DNA of 44,539 bases. Origin: Pseudooceanicola sp. (GTDB lineage: Bacteria > Pseudomonadota > Alphaproteobacteria > Rhodobacterales > Rhodobacteraceae). The notes beneath the pieces are model-generated. The model did no database searches, was not told the DNA's origin, and worked only from the letters and a program-made list of their open reading frames with translations. A program made the position numbers and the translations under genes. The stretch lies in contig PAPR01000009.1 of the NCBI GenBank assembly GCA_002709085.1, positions 1-44,539 of the forward strand, read 5' to 3'. Of this stretch, positions 1-8,254 are shown piece after piece (the first letter of the stretch is position 1; each line of letters opens with the position of its first letter).

Positions 1-308
1 CCAAGCTGGTCTAGGATGTCCTGCCGCACCGGCTGGCGCGCCTTGGCGCATAGCCGGCGCACACGCGCCTCGGTGTCGTCGCCCGCCAGCGTCGTCAGGT
101 CGATCAGCGTGATCGCGCGCAATAGCCAGGCCGCCTGATGATCCTTCTTCAGCGACCGCCGACCCGGCAGGGTCGCGCAGCGCCGCTCAATTGCCGAAGT
201 GTTGGCCTGCACGCCCAGAACCCAGTCGAGGTCCAGATCCATACCGCGATTGCGCATTTCCAACCGCTGCGGAAGCTGGGCCGTCGGACTCTCTACCTTG
301 GTCTGCAT
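1..308 (-). CDS. deoC: Deoxyribose-phosphate aldolase, N-terminal part (cut by window edge)
   Basis: About 102 N-terminal residues are present; the rest, including the Schiff-base lysine region, lies outside the window. The reverse strand reads through a stretch matching alphaproteobacterial DeoC: a GVQANTSAIERR segment, a PGRRSLKKDHQAAW segment and the hallmark IDLTTLAGDDT. DeoC cleaves 2-deoxyribose-5-phosphate to glyceraldehyde-3-phosphate and acetaldehyde in deoxynucleoside catabolism in the cytoplasm. I chose the ATG at 308 because GGGAG lies six bases upstream of it; a second ATG two codons earlier (314) would abut that ribosome site. The gene is divergent from the metal transporter operon. 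Family call is firm; completeness cannot be judged. Confidence 0.88.
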   Translation of the reverse strand, partial: MQTKVESPTAQLPQRLEMRNRGMDLDLDWVLGVQANTSAIERRCATLPGRRSLKKDHQAAWLLRAITLIDLTTLAGDDTEARVRRLCAKARQPVRQDILDQL

Positions 309-428
309 GGGCATCTCCCGAGCGTTTGGTCCCCTCTTTGACCCAGCGTGGCATGGCCCCATCGGCATGGCAAGCGCGCCGCGAGGGAAGTCGGCTTCGG
401 CCCATTCCCGCCGGTCAGTTGCGCCAGT

Positions 429-443
429 TGAGAATCGTTCGCA
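429..443. promoter_or_regulatory. Fur-family-like operator, copy 1 (upstream of the -35)
   Basis: Imperfect palindrome TGAGAATCGTTCGCA, with 10 of 15 positions symmetric. It is a degenerate copy of the better palindrome at 460-474, whose start lies 31 bases downstream, close to three helical turns. Both sit in front of a metal transporter operon, which suggests a Fur-superfamily metal sensor (Mur, Zur or similar). The identity of the regulator is inference. Confidence 0.5.
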
Positions 444-449
444 TTTCGG

Positions 450-478
450 TTGACAATTTTGCGAACCATTCGCATGTT
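450..478 (+). promoter_or_regulatory. Putative sigma70-type promoter of the metal ABC transporter operon
   Basis: A consensus -35 TTGACA (450-455) is followed after 17 bases by CATGTT (473-478), a weak -10 with three of six matches. Transcription would begin about 35 bases before the first gene at 519. The second palindrome fills the spacer and touches the -10, a classic repression geometry. Confidence 0.5.
460..474. promoter_or_regulatory. Fur-family-like operator, copy 2 (between -35 and -10)
   Basis: Near-perfect palindrome TGCGAACCATTCGCA: arms TGCGAA and TTCGCA around three bases. It lies inside the spacer of the putative promoter, so a bound repressor would block RNA polymerase. Shape and placement fit a metal-responsive Fur-family protein. 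The irr gene at the far end of this window encodes one such protein, but Irr normally recognises a different element, so a Mur or Zur protein encoded elsewhere is likelier. Confidence 0.55.
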
Positions 479-518
479 GCGCGGAGGTGATTGAAATCAA
501 GGGACTTGTAACGCCGCC

Positions 519-1499
519 ATGGACATCACACGCCGACATATTCTCGCCACTGGTCTTGCCGCCGGAGCCTTGGCCATCGGCCCCCGCACCGCCCTTGCCG
601 CACCGAAGTTCAACGTCGTGGCCACCACCGGCATGATCGCGGATGCGGCGCGCGTGATCCTCGGCGAAAGCGGGGAGGTGCGTCCCCTGATGGGGCCGGG
701 GGTCGATCCGCATTCCTTCCGCCAGACTCGCAGCGACATCGTCGCCCTGATCCGGGCCGATCTGACGCTCTACCATGGCCTCTACCTCGAAGCGCAGATG
801 GAAGAATTCCTCATTGATCTTGCGCGCAAACGCCCCGTGGCCGCTGTGGCGGAGGGGCTGTCGCGCGACCGCCTTCTCTCCCACCCCGACTATGAAAACC
901 GGCTCGACCCGCATGTCTGGATGGCGCCGAATATCTGGACAGATGTGGTTGCGAAGATCGCGCAAGTGCTGCGCTCGGCCCGTCCTGACCTGCCAGCCGA
1001 AGAAATCGCGGCGATGGACGCCCGCACCGCCGCCTATCGCGGTGAGGTTGACGCCCTGCACGACTACGCCATCGATGTGCTGAAAAGCGTGCCAGAGCAG
1101 GCCCGCGTGCTCGTCACCGCCCATGATGCCTTTAGCTACTTCGGGCGCGAATATGGGTTCGAGGTGCTGGGCGTGCAGGGTATCTCGACCGAAAGCGAGG
1201 CGGGTCTCAACCGGATCAAGAGACTGGTCGACGTTTTGGTGCAGCGCGAGATCGGTGCGGTCTTTGTCGAAACCTCGGTCTCGGATCGCAACATGCGTGC
1301 CCTGATCGAAGGTGCCGCCGCGCTAGGTCACAAGGTCGAGATCGGCGGAGAGCTTTATTCCGATGCCATGGGCGAGCCCGGCACCTACGAGGGGACCTAT
1401 CCCGGAATGATCGATCACAACATCACGACGATCGCCCGTGGCCTCGGGGGCAATGTGCCCGCGCGCGGCATGGCCGGTAAACTGACGGCGGGGCTGTAA
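519..1499 (+). CDS. Periplasmic metal-binding protein of a TroABCD-type ABC transporter
   Basis: 326 residues, a cluster A-I (TroA/ZnuA/PsaA) solute-binding protein that should deliver Mn2+, Zn2+ or Fe2+ to the membrane complex encoded by the next three genes. The N-terminus has a twin-arginine-like leader (TRRHILATG, then a hydrophobic stretch and an ALAAP cleavage region), which supports the ATG at 519. Metal ligands visible by alignment are His65 (VDPHSF), His132 (DPHVWM), His202 (TAHDAF) and Asp282 (YSDAMG). This three-His/Asp set matches TroA rather than PsaA, which has Glu at the third position. There is no His-rich loop of the ZnuA type. The stop codon abuts the next ATG. Metal preference cannot be settled from ligands alone. 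Confidence 0.88.
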   Translation: MDITRRHILATGLAAGALAIGPRTALAAPKFNVVATTGMIADAARVILGESGEVRPLMGPGVDPHSFRQTRSDIVALIRADLTLYHGLYLEAQMEEFLIDLARKRPVAAVAEGLSRDRLLSHPDYENRLDPHVWMAPNIWTDVVAKIAQVLRSARPDLPAEEIAAMDARTAAYRGEVDALHDYAIDVLKSVPEQARVLVTAHDAFSYFGREYGFEVLGVQGISTESEAGLNRIKRLVDVLVQREIGAVFVETSVSDRNMRALIEGAAALGHKVEIGGELYSDAMGEPGTYEGTYPGMIDHNITTIARGLGGNVPARGMAGKLTAGL

Positions 1500-2303
1500 A
1501 TGAACGACCTCTCCCAGACTGCGCCTCTCAAGGTGCGCGGCCTGACCGTGTCCTACGGCGCGACCCCGGCTGTCTTTTCCGCCGATATCACGGTGCAGCC
1601 CGGTGCGATGACAGCCATCATCGGGCCGAACGGCGCAGGTAAATCGACCCTATTGAAGGCAGTGCTGGGGATCATTCCGCGCCTCTCCGGGCAGGTCGAG
1701 GTCTATGGCGAATCGTTTGATTCGCAGCGTGCCCGCGTCGCCTATGTGCCGCAGCGCGCCTCGGTCGACTGGGATTTCCCGACCCGCGTGATCGATGTGG
1801 TGCAGATGGGGCTTTACCGCCAGCTTGGCCTGTTGGGACGGGTGCGGGGCCAGCATCGCGCGCTCGCGCAGGAGTGTCTGAGCCGCGTCGGCATGTCGGA
1901 CTTCGCGGCGCGCCAGATCGGGCAGCTTTCGGGAGGACAGCAACAGCGCGTCTTCCTCGCCCGCGCGCTGGCGCAGGGCGCGGACCTCTATCTGCTCGAC
2001 GAACCTTTCGCCGGGGTCGATGCCGCCACCGAAAAGGCCATCATCGAGGTGTTGAAGTCCCTCAAGGCCGAGGGGAAAACCATCCTCGCCGTGCACCATG
2101 ACCTCTCGACCGTGCCGGACTACTTTGACCACGTCTTCATCATCAACAAGACGCCGGTGGCCGAAGGGACGGTGCAGGAGGCGTTCACGCAGGACGCCCT
2201 GCAACGCGCCTATGGGGGGCGGCTCGCCTCGGGCCTGCTGGACCAGTTGTTCCCGGTGGCCAACCCGGCGCCGCCGGCCAGCTTCGGGGCCGGCCCGGCG
2301 TGA
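1500..2303 (+). CDS. ATPase subunit of the metal ABC transporter
   Basis: 267-residue ABC ATPase that powers metal import. All signature motifs are intact: Walker A GPNGAGKST (residues 42-50), ABC signature LSGGQQQR (about 143-150), Walker B LYLLDEP (about 163-169) and the switch His in AVHHD (about 198). The gene starts directly after the stop of the binding-protein gene, and its own stop overlaps the GTG start of the first permease, so translation is probably coupled. Closest family is TroB/MntB/SitB. Confidence 0.9.
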   Translation: MNDLSQTAPLKVRGLTVSYGATPAVFSADITVQPGAMTAIIGPNGAGKSTLLKAVLGIIPRLSGQVEVYGESFDSQRARVAYVPQRASVDWDFPTRVIDVVQMGLYRQLGLLGRVRGQHRALAQECLSRVGMSDFAARQIGQLSGGQQQRVFLARALAQGADLYLLDEPFAGVDAATEKAIIEVLKSLKAEGKTILAVHHDLSTVPDYFDHVFIINKTPVAEGTVQEAFTQDALQRAYGGRLASGLLDQLFPVANPAPPASFGAGPA

Positions 2304-3526
2304 TCGATATCGGATACAACGCGACGCTGGTGGCAATCGGCGCGGGCCTTCTGGGTGTCGCAGCAGGGGTGATCGGTGCGTTCCTCTACTTCCGTAAGCG
2401 ATCGCTGATGAGCGACGCGATCAGCCACGCGACCCTGCCGGGGGTCGCTATCGCCTTTCTCGTCATGGTCGCCTTGGGCGGGGAGGGGCGCAACCTGGTT
2501 GGACTGTTGACCGGGGCGGCGCTTTCTTCGCTGGCCGGGTTGTGGCTGGTGCATTGGATCAATCGGAATACGCGGCTGGGCGAAGACGCCGCGATCGGCG
2601 CGATTCTCTCGGTGTTCTTCGGTTTTGGGATCGTGTTGCTGACGGTGATTCAGACCATCGGCGCCGGGCGGCAGGCGGGATTGGAGAGCTTCCTGCTCGG
2701 CTCAACCGCCGGGATGTTGCGCGCGGATGCCTATGTCATCGCCGTGGGTGGGGCGCTGGCGCTGATTGCCTGCCTGATCCTGCGCCGACCCATGACACTG
2801 GTGAGTTTCGATGCGGAATACGCGGCGACGCAGGGATTGCGACCGGGCCGGGTAGACATGGCGATGATGACGCTGGCCCTCGCGGTGACGGTAATCGGGC
2901 TCAAGGTCGTCGGCCTGATCCTGATCGTTGCGCTGTTGATCCTGCCCGCCGTCGCCGCGCGCTTCTGGTCGGATCGCAGTGAGGTCGTCGCCCTGCTGGC
3001 GGGCGTGATCGGCGGCGTTTCGGGCGCGGTCGGGGCGGTCATTTCCTCGCTCGCGCCGGGGCTGCCGACCGGGCCGATCATCGTGCTCGTTGCCGCTGCG
3101 CTGTTCACGGTATCACTGATCCTCGCACCGACGCGCGGTGTGCTGGCGGGCGTGATCGCGCAGCTTCGCTTTCGCCACCGCGTCCACATGCGCCAGGGCT
3201 TGCTGGCGCTTGCGCATGGTCATCGGGTGCACGAGGGCTACACCCTGCGCCTCCTCCGGCGGGCGGGATTGATCCGCGCAGATGGCGTCGCGACCAGCGA
3301 GGGTCAGCGCGAAGCCGCGCTCGCCGCGCAGGACGAACGCCGATGGACTGTGCTGCGCGGACGACCCGAAGCCGCAACTCTCGCCGCTCATTACGACGGG
3401 TTGACGCCGATCGACACGGTGCTGACATCGGATCAACTGACCGAACTTGACCGTCTGATGAAACAGGGATCTGACCACGGCCACGCGACAATCCGGCGCG
3501 CGGAAAGAGGGCGCTCTGATGGGTAA
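2300..3526 (+). CDS. Metal ABC transporter permease with C-terminal cytoplasmic extension
   Basis: 408 residues, TroC/ZnuB-type (ABC-3 family) permease. The first about 285 residues are hydrophobic, with eight or so membrane spans and the conserved SHATLPGVA loop that contacts the ATPase. A hydrophilic tail of about 120 residues follows. Parts of it (an LRRAGLIRADG...TSEGQREAAL stretch, then VLTSDQLTELDRLM) resemble the winged-helix and dimerisation layout of DtxR-type regulators found at the C-terminus of some TroC proteins, but the metal ligands look eroded. The start is GTG inside a GTGA overlap with the ATPase gene. The gene overlaps the next permease by eight bases. Confidence 0.87.
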   Translation: MIDIGYNATLVAIGAGLLGVAAGVIGAFLYFRKRSLMSDAISHATLPGVAIAFLVMVALGGEGRNLVGLLTGAALSSLAGLWLVHWINRNTRLGEDAAIGAILSVFFGFGIVLLTVIQTIGAGRQAGLESFLLGSTAGMLRADAYVIAVGGALALIACLILRRPMTLVSFDAEYAATQGLRPGRVDMAMMTLALAVTVIGLKVVGLILIVALLILPAVAARFWSDRSEVVALLAGVIGGVSGAVGAVISSLAPGLPTGPIIVLVAAALFTVSLILAPTRGVLAGVIAQLRFRHRVHMRQGLLALAHGHRVHEGYTLRLLRRAGLIRADGVATSEGQREAALAAQDERRWTVLRGRPEAATLAAHYDGLTPIDTVLTSDQLTELDRLMKQGSDHGHATIRRAERGRSDG

Positions 3527-4433
3527 TGAATTCGTTCCGCTGTCCCTGCCGCCACTGCTGATCGGCTGCCTCGCGGCACTGGCCTGCGCGCTGCCGGGGA
3601 ACTTCCTGCTGCTGCGACGGCAGGCCCTGATCGGGGACGCGATTTCGCATGTGGTGCTGCCGGGGATCGTCGTCGGCTTTCTCGTGACCGGCACGTCGAG
3701 CACCTGGCCCATGATGCTCGGCGCCGCCGCAGCCGCGGTGGTCGCCGTGGCGCTGATCCAACTGGTGCACCGGGTGGGCCGCATCGAACCGGGCGCGGCC
3801 ATGGGCGTGGTTTTTACCACCCTTTTCGCCGCCGGGGTCCTGCTGCTGGAGCAATCCGACACCTCGAACGTGCACCTTGATGTCGAACACGCCCTTTACG
3901 GCAATCTGGAAAGCCTGATCTGGCTGGACGCGACCGGTTGGTCCAGCCTGCTGGACCCCGCGGCACTGGTCTGGTTGCCGCCGGAATTGACGCGGATGGC
4001 GGTCGTTCTGGTGCTGGTGATGCTGTTCATCGGGTTGCTGTGGCGACCGCTGGCGATCTCGACCTTCGACGAAGGCTTCGCGCGGACCCTCGGCATACGC
4101 GTCGGCCCGCTGGGGCTGGCGCTGGTGATCGTGTCGGCGATTGCTGCCGTCGCGGCCTTTGACGCGGTCGGCTCGATCATCGTGATCGCGATGTTCATCT
4201 GCCCCCCCGCCGCCGCGCGAATGATGACCGACCGCCTGCTGGTTCAAGTGGGGTGGAGCGCGCTCTTTGCCGTCGCCTCGGCCATTATCGGATATGTGCT
4301 GGCAGGATACGGCCCGCTGTGGCTGGGCTATTCGGATTCAGTCAGCGCGGCGGGTATGATCGCCACGGTCTCGGGTTTGATACTTGCCGTCGCGGCGATG
4401 TTCGGCCCTGTGCGAAAGGGGCGCGCGGCCTAG
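3519..4433 (+). CDS. Second metal ABC transporter permease
   Basis: 304 residues, TroD/ABC-3 family. It has eight or nine predicted membrane spans, the DAISHVVLPGIV coupling loop early on, and no long cytoplasmic tail. Two different permease genes in one operon indicate a heterodimeric channel, as in TroCD and some SitCD/MntCD systems. It starts inside the 3' end of the preceding permease gene (eight-base overlap). Its stop overlaps by four bases the stop of the convergent gene at 4430, leaving no room for a separate terminator. Confidence 0.88.
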   Translation: MGNEFVPLSLPPLLIGCLAALACALPGNFLLLRRQALIGDAISHVVLPGIVVGFLVTGTSSTWPMMLGAAAAAVVAVALIQLVHRVGRIEPGAAMGVVFTTLFAAGVLLLEQSDTSNVHLDVEHALYGNLESLIWLDATGWSSLLDPAALVWLPPELTRMAVVLVLVMLFIGLLWRPLAISTFDEGFARTLGIRVGPLGLALVIVSAIAAVAAFDAVGSIIVIAMFICPPAAARMMTDRLLVQVGWSALFAVASAIIGYVLAGYGPLWLGYSDSVSAAGMIATVSGLILAVAAMFGPVRKGRAA

Positions 4434-5068
4434 GCCAAGAGCGAGGCGAGCGCGCCAAACCCCTTTTCCTTCAACGCCGGCGAGTCGGTGAGCGTGACCG
4501 GCACATGCGCCGCACTCAACGCACCGCCATAAGCGCGCGTCAATGCCCCGTCACCCAGCAGGACCGCCTGTTGACCGAGCCAGAGCGTCCGCGTCGCGCC
4601 AACTTCCGCCCCCATCAGCGCGCCCAGCCGATCCTCCGGCGCGGCGGCGGAGTGCAGCAGCAACGGCAGGCGTTCGGGCCGGTCCAGCGCGCCCTCCATC
4701 CCCCTCGGCTGCACCTGATCCAGCGACAGCGCGGCGGCCATCTGCGGCGTGGCGCTGCCCTGTTGGTGAATGACCTCGCCCGCCGAGAGCGTGGCCCAGA
4801 TCGTCGCGCTGACCCCGACGATCACCGCGACGCCGTCCCAATGCGGGTTCAGCGACTGGAAGCCGATCAGGGACAGGCGGTCGACGGCGGCGATCTGTCC
4901 GATGGCGGGTAGGTGGCAGGTGTCATTTGTCGAGGCCAACCCCTCGGGCAGTACCTTGCCGAGCGGTCCGTCTGGCGCAATTGCCTCATCGCCCACCACG
5001 ATGAGTGGTGAGGCCGAGGCCGCGCCCCATATCCGGTTATCCCCGATGATCCGACCTTGCCAATCCAT
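4430..5068 (-). CDS. Diverged 2-dehydro-3-deoxygalactonokinase (DgoK)-like protein
   Basis: 212 residues from the ATG at 5068; the frame stays open to 5131, but that would overlap the SulP gene by 32 bases and adds no recognisable sequence. The central part (GFQSLNPHWDGV ... LSAGEV) aligns with the DgoK family, which phosphorylates 2-keto-3-deoxygalactonate. The protein is roughly 80 residues shorter than usual. I cannot find the N-terminal DWGT-type phosphate-binding motif, and the usual LPGTHTKW segment reads IVGVSATIW. Kinase activity is therefore doubtful. It may be a neofunctionalised or decaying paralogue. The gene follows SulP on the same strand, and no other sugar-acid gene is near. 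Confidence 0.6.
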   Translation of the reverse strand: MDWQGRIIGDNRIWGAASASPLIVVGDEAIAPDGPLGKVLPEGLASTNDTCHLPAIGQIAAVDRLSLIGFQSLNPHWDGVAVIVGVSATIWATLSAGEVIHQQGSATPQMAAALSLDQVQPRGMEGALDRPERLPLLLHSAAAPEDRLGALMGAEVGATRTLWLGQQAVLLGDGALTRAYGGALSAAHVPVTLTDSPALKEKGFGALASLLA

Positions 5069-5099
5069 GCCTGCGAGATAGGCGCAGGGGCCGGTCGGG

Positions 5100-6872
5100 T
5101 CAATCCGCGGCCGTGACGCGCTGGCCCGCATTGCCGGCGGTGCTGTCGGTCAGGGCGACATGGGCGTCATATTGCGACAGGAAGACCTCACCCGTCATAT
5201 CCTGCAGGAAATGCGACCGCTTCAGCCGGTCCATCACAGGGCCCTTCACCTCGGACATGTGCAGGCGGATCCCCAACTCGTCCAGCCGGGTGTTGATCGC
5301 CTCAAGGCTTTCCAGCGCCGACATATCGATCTCGTTGACCGCCGAACACATCAGCACAACGTCCCGGATCGGCTGGTCACAGACGATGCGGTCATAGATC
5401 AGGTCCTGCAAAAAGGCGGCATTGGCGAAATACAGGCTCTCGTCGATGCGGATGGTGACGAGGGAGTCGTGAGTTTCGACCTCGTGCCGCTTGATATTGC
5501 GGAAATGCTGGGTGCCGGGCACCAGCCCGACCTCGGCGACATGCGGGCGCGAGGTCTTGTAGAGGAACAGAAGGATCGACAGGGCGACCCCGGCAGAGAC
5601 TCCGATCTCAACCCCGAAGGTCAGCGTCAGGACGATCGTGGCAGAGACGGCGGCGAAATCGACGCGGCTGTAGGTCCAGGATTTGCGCAGGATCGAAAAG
5701 TCCACAAGGCTCAGCACGGCGACAATGATCGTCGCGGCCAGAACAGCCTTGGGCAGGAAGTAGAGGAGCGGCGTCAGAATTAGTGCCGCCAGCGCGATCC
5801 CGATGGCCGTATAGGCCCCCGCCGCCGGCGTTTCGGCCCCGGCGTCAAAGTTCACCACCGACCGCGCGAACCCGCCTGTGACCGGATAACCGCCCGAGAC
5901 CGCGGCGGCGATGTTCGACGCGCCGAGGCCGACCAGTTCCTGATCCGGCACGATGCGCTGGCGCTTCTTGGCCGCGAGGGTCTGCGCGACCGAGACCGAT
6001 TCCACAAAGCCGATGATCGAGATCAACAGCGCGGAGCCGAATAACTGCCCCCAGAGGTCTGCCGAAAAACCCGGCGAGGTCAGCGGCGGCAGGCCCATCG
6101 GCACCTGACCGACGATGGCCACGCCGCGTTCGTCCAGCGCAAAAAGCCAGACCACCAGAATGGATAGCGCCACCGCGATCACCGGCCCGGCCTTGGCCAG
6201 CAAATCGGCCATTCGCGGTTTTAACCCAAGGGACAGGAGCAATGGTTTCAACCCCTTGCGCACCCAGAACAGAAACGCGAGCGAGGCGACCCCGATCAGC
6301 AGGGTGATCCAGTTGATCGCGTCGATCTCTGCGATCAGGTTGGTGAGCATGTCGATCAGGTTGTGCCCCTCCGCGCGCACGCCGAGGATGTGTTTCATCT
6401 GTGAGGTGGCGATGAGGACACCGGACGCGGTGATGAACCCCGCGATCACCGGATGCGACAGGAAGTTCGCCAGAAACCCCAGCCGGAACAACCCCATCAC
6501 CAGCAGCATCAACCCCGAGAGGAAGGCCAGCGTGATCGCCGCCATGATGTATTCGGGCGTGCCTTGTGCCGCGAGTTTTCCCGCCGCCGCCGCCGTCATC
6601 AGCGAAACCACCGCAACCGGCCCGACCGCCAGCGTGCGCGAGGTGCCGAAGATCGCGTATGCCACCAGCGGCAGGATCGAGGCGTAGAGCCCCATTTCCG
6701 CCGGGAGCCCGGCCAGCAGCGCATAGGCCAGGGACTGCGGGATCAACATGATTGTCACGATCACCGCCGCCATCAGGTCATTCGTCAGAACCGTGCGGTT
6801 GTAGTCGCGGGACCACGTCAGGATCGGGAAATAACGCCGGAGGCCAGAGAGGCGGAGGTCAGGGCGTGACAC
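5100..6872 (-). CDS. SulP-family anion permease with STAS domain
   Basis: 590 residues. The membrane part (about 25-430) contains the SulP signatures: IVTIMLIPQSLAYALLAGLP near the first helices, LAVGPVAVVSLMTAAAAG, and PVTGGFARSVVNFDAGAETP. The last about 140 residues form a STAS domain (VTIRIDESLYFANAAFL ... VLMCSAVNEIDMSALESL). Members move sulfate, bicarbonate or other anions, and the substrate is not predictable here. The open frame begins with GTG at 6872, with no ribosome site. Just upstream lies a run of eight C (minus strand) and an out-of-frame ATG at 6891, so the true start is uncertain. Two residues of polypeptide-coding overlap with neighbours are not seen if the downstream gene starts at 5068. 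Confidence 0.9.
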   Translation of the reverse strand: MSRPDLRLSGLRRYFPILTWSRDYNRTVLTNDLMAAVIVTIMLIPQSLAYALLAGLPAEMGLYASILPLVAYAIFGTSRTLAVGPVAVVSLMTAAAAGKLAAQGTPEYIMAAITLAFLSGLMLLVMGLFRLGFLANFLSHPVIAGFITASGVLIATSQMKHILGVRAEGHNLIDMLTNLIAEIDAINWITLLIGVASLAFLFWVRKGLKPLLLSLGLKPRMADLLAKAGPVIAVALSILVVWLFALDERGVAIVGQVPMGLPPLTSPGFSADLWGQLFGSALLISIIGFVESVSVAQTLAAKKRQRIVPDQELVGLGASNIAAAVSGGYPVTGGFARSVVNFDAGAETPAAGAYTAIGIALAALILTPLLYFLPKAVLAATIIVAVLSLVDFSILRKSWTYSRVDFAAVSATIVLTLTFGVEIGVSAGVALSILLFLYKTSRPHVAEVGLVPGTQHFRNIKRHEVETHDSLVTIRIDESLYFANAAFLQDLIYDRIVCDQPIRDVVLMCSAVNEIDMSALESLEAINTRLDELGIRLHMSEVKGPVMDRLKRSHFLQDMTGEVFLSQYDAHVALTDSTAGNAGQRVTAAD

Positions 6873-6875
6873 GTC

Positions 6876-6883
6876 GGGGGGGG
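6876..6883 (-). repeat. Homopolymer tract C8 at the SulP start
   Basis: Eight consecutive G on plus (C on minus) lie between an ATG at 6891 and the GTG start at 6872. With eight C the upstream ATG opens a ten-codon frame that ends at TGA; with seven C it would run in frame into SulP. This is either a slippage-prone start, a short leader peptide, or a base-call error. Confidence 0.6.
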
Positions 6884-6909
6884 TCTTTCATCGGTGATCG
6901 GGTCTGAAA

Positions 6910-6938
6910 ACATATAACGTAATTAGAATATGTATCAA
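6910..6938 (-). promoter_or_regulatory. Putative SulP promoter overlapping an inverted repeat
   Basis: On the minus strand TTGATA (6933-6938) and TATATG (6911-6916) are 16 bases apart, with five and four matches to consensus. A perfect six-base inverted repeat, ACATAT (6910-6915) and ATATGT (6928-6933), spans the same region and could be an operator. This AT-rich patch stands out from its GC-rich surroundings. Confidence 0.4.
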
Positions 6939-6974
6939 GCCCACAGACGAGCTACCCAGAAACGCCGCTGCCGC

Positions 6975-8240
6975 TCAACCGGTCAGGCAGGCCCGATAGG
7001 TTGCGACCAGCCCGTCGATCCAACTTTCGGCACTATTTGCGATGCTGGCGCGACGCTCAAAGCCGCGGCGGCTCATTTCCTCAACCGCCGTGTCCGGCAG
7101 GGCCATGAATTCGTTGAGGGATCGCGCTAGGGTTTCCGGGCTGGCGACATCTGCCGCGAGGCCCAACCCCTTGTCCACCAGCTCCCCCGACAATAGCATG
7201 GCCGACGACATGAGGACCGGAAGCCCGGAACAGGACGCCTCTGCCGCGACGAGGCCAAAGGGCTCTGGCGTCAGCGTCGGCAGGACCAGCGCGCGGGCCT
7301 TTCCCAGCATTGCCCCGATCTCATCCGGTTGCCGCCAGCCAGCGAATTCTACCTCGGGAAACGTCGCCTCCAACTGGGCGCGCATCGCGCCATCGCCGAT
7401 CACCCGCAGGGGCAGGTCGGCAATGCGGCTGGCGGTGCAGAGAAGCTCGACCCCCTTGCCCGCCTCCAACCGTCCGATAAAGGCGAGCTTGCGGTTGCGT
7501 TCCGCAGGGATGCGGGTCGGACCGAATGGCTCGGCGGGGTTGAGCACGGTGCGAAACAGGCGCGACGGCAAGCCGGCGCGGGCCAACCCCCCAGCCATGG
7601 CATCGCTGATCAGGACGATTCCGGCCCATGGCAGAGATGTGTCGAAGGCACGGTGCAATACGGCATGCCGCAGACTCCGCCACTGCTTGTGATGCCACGC
7701 GCGCTTGTCGCAATTGGTGGTGAGGCAGGACAGCGACATCGGTTTGCGGTGGCAGACCTCCTGGCGGGGGAAATCGAAATAGACCCCGTTCGGGCAGGCG
7801 AGGAAGAAATCATGCGCGTGAATATAGGTCCGCGAAGCGACATCCCTGAGCGCCGCAAAGACCGAGGGCGACAACACTCCGGCCCAGCCATGCAGGTGAT
7901 AGACGGTATCCGGCGTATCTGACGCGGTAATTTCGGCCCGGATCAGGTCGCGCAGGCGGCGGTTGTAGATGCCGTCCTGCGCCGCACGCCGCTGCGCCTG
8001 ATCCAAAAGATGCCGACCGCCAAGGGCGATCAGCCGGACGCCGGCGGCCTTTAGCGCGCCGTCGTCGCCGACGTCCCCGGCGATGAACGTCACGTCATAG
8101 CCGCGCGCCGCCAGCATCCGCGCCGATTTCAGGGCCAGCACGGCGGTTCCGCCATCGGCCACCGCATTGTCGTTCAGGATGACGATCCGGGGTGTGCCGG
8201 GGGCAGGGGAGCCTGGCGCCAGATCTGGCCGATGCGCCAT
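6975..8240 (-). CDS. GT4-family glycosyltransferase (exopolysaccharide block 1)
   Basis: 421 residues with GT-B architecture. The N-terminal half has a DGGTAVLALKSARMLAARG nucleotide-fold start and a cysteine-rich insert (ACPNGVYFDFPR, then CHRKP, CLTTNC). The C-terminal half holds the GT4 donor-binding features: FIGRLEAGKGVELL and the E-x7-E-type element EPFGLVAAE. It should transfer a sugar from a nucleotide donor to a lipid-linked acceptor at the inner face of the membrane. It is the last gene of a minus-strand run ExoY-like, GT2, GT4, lying 14 bases after the GT2 stop. Sugar specificity is not visible. Confidence 0.85.
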   Translation of the reverse strand: MAHRPDLAPGSPAPGTPRIVILNDNAVADGGTAVLALKSARMLAARGYDVTFIAGDVGDDGALKAAGVRLIALGGRHLLDQAQRRAAQDGIYNRRLRDLIRAEITASDTPDTVYHLHGWAGVLSPSVFAALRDVASRTYIHAHDFFLACPNGVYFDFPRQEVCHRKPMSLSCLTTNCDKRAWHHKQWRSLRHAVLHRAFDTSLPWAGIVLISDAMAGGLARAGLPSRLFRTVLNPAEPFGPTRIPAERNRKLAFIGRLEAGKGVELLCTASRIADLPLRVIGDGAMRAQLEATFPEVEFAGWRQPDEIGAMLGKARALVLPTLTPEPFGLVAAEASCSGLPVLMSSAMLLSGELVDKGLGLAADVASPETLARSLNEFMALPDTAVEEMSRRGFERRASIANSAESWIDGLVATYRACLTG

Positions 8241-8254
8241 CTAAACCCGGCCGG

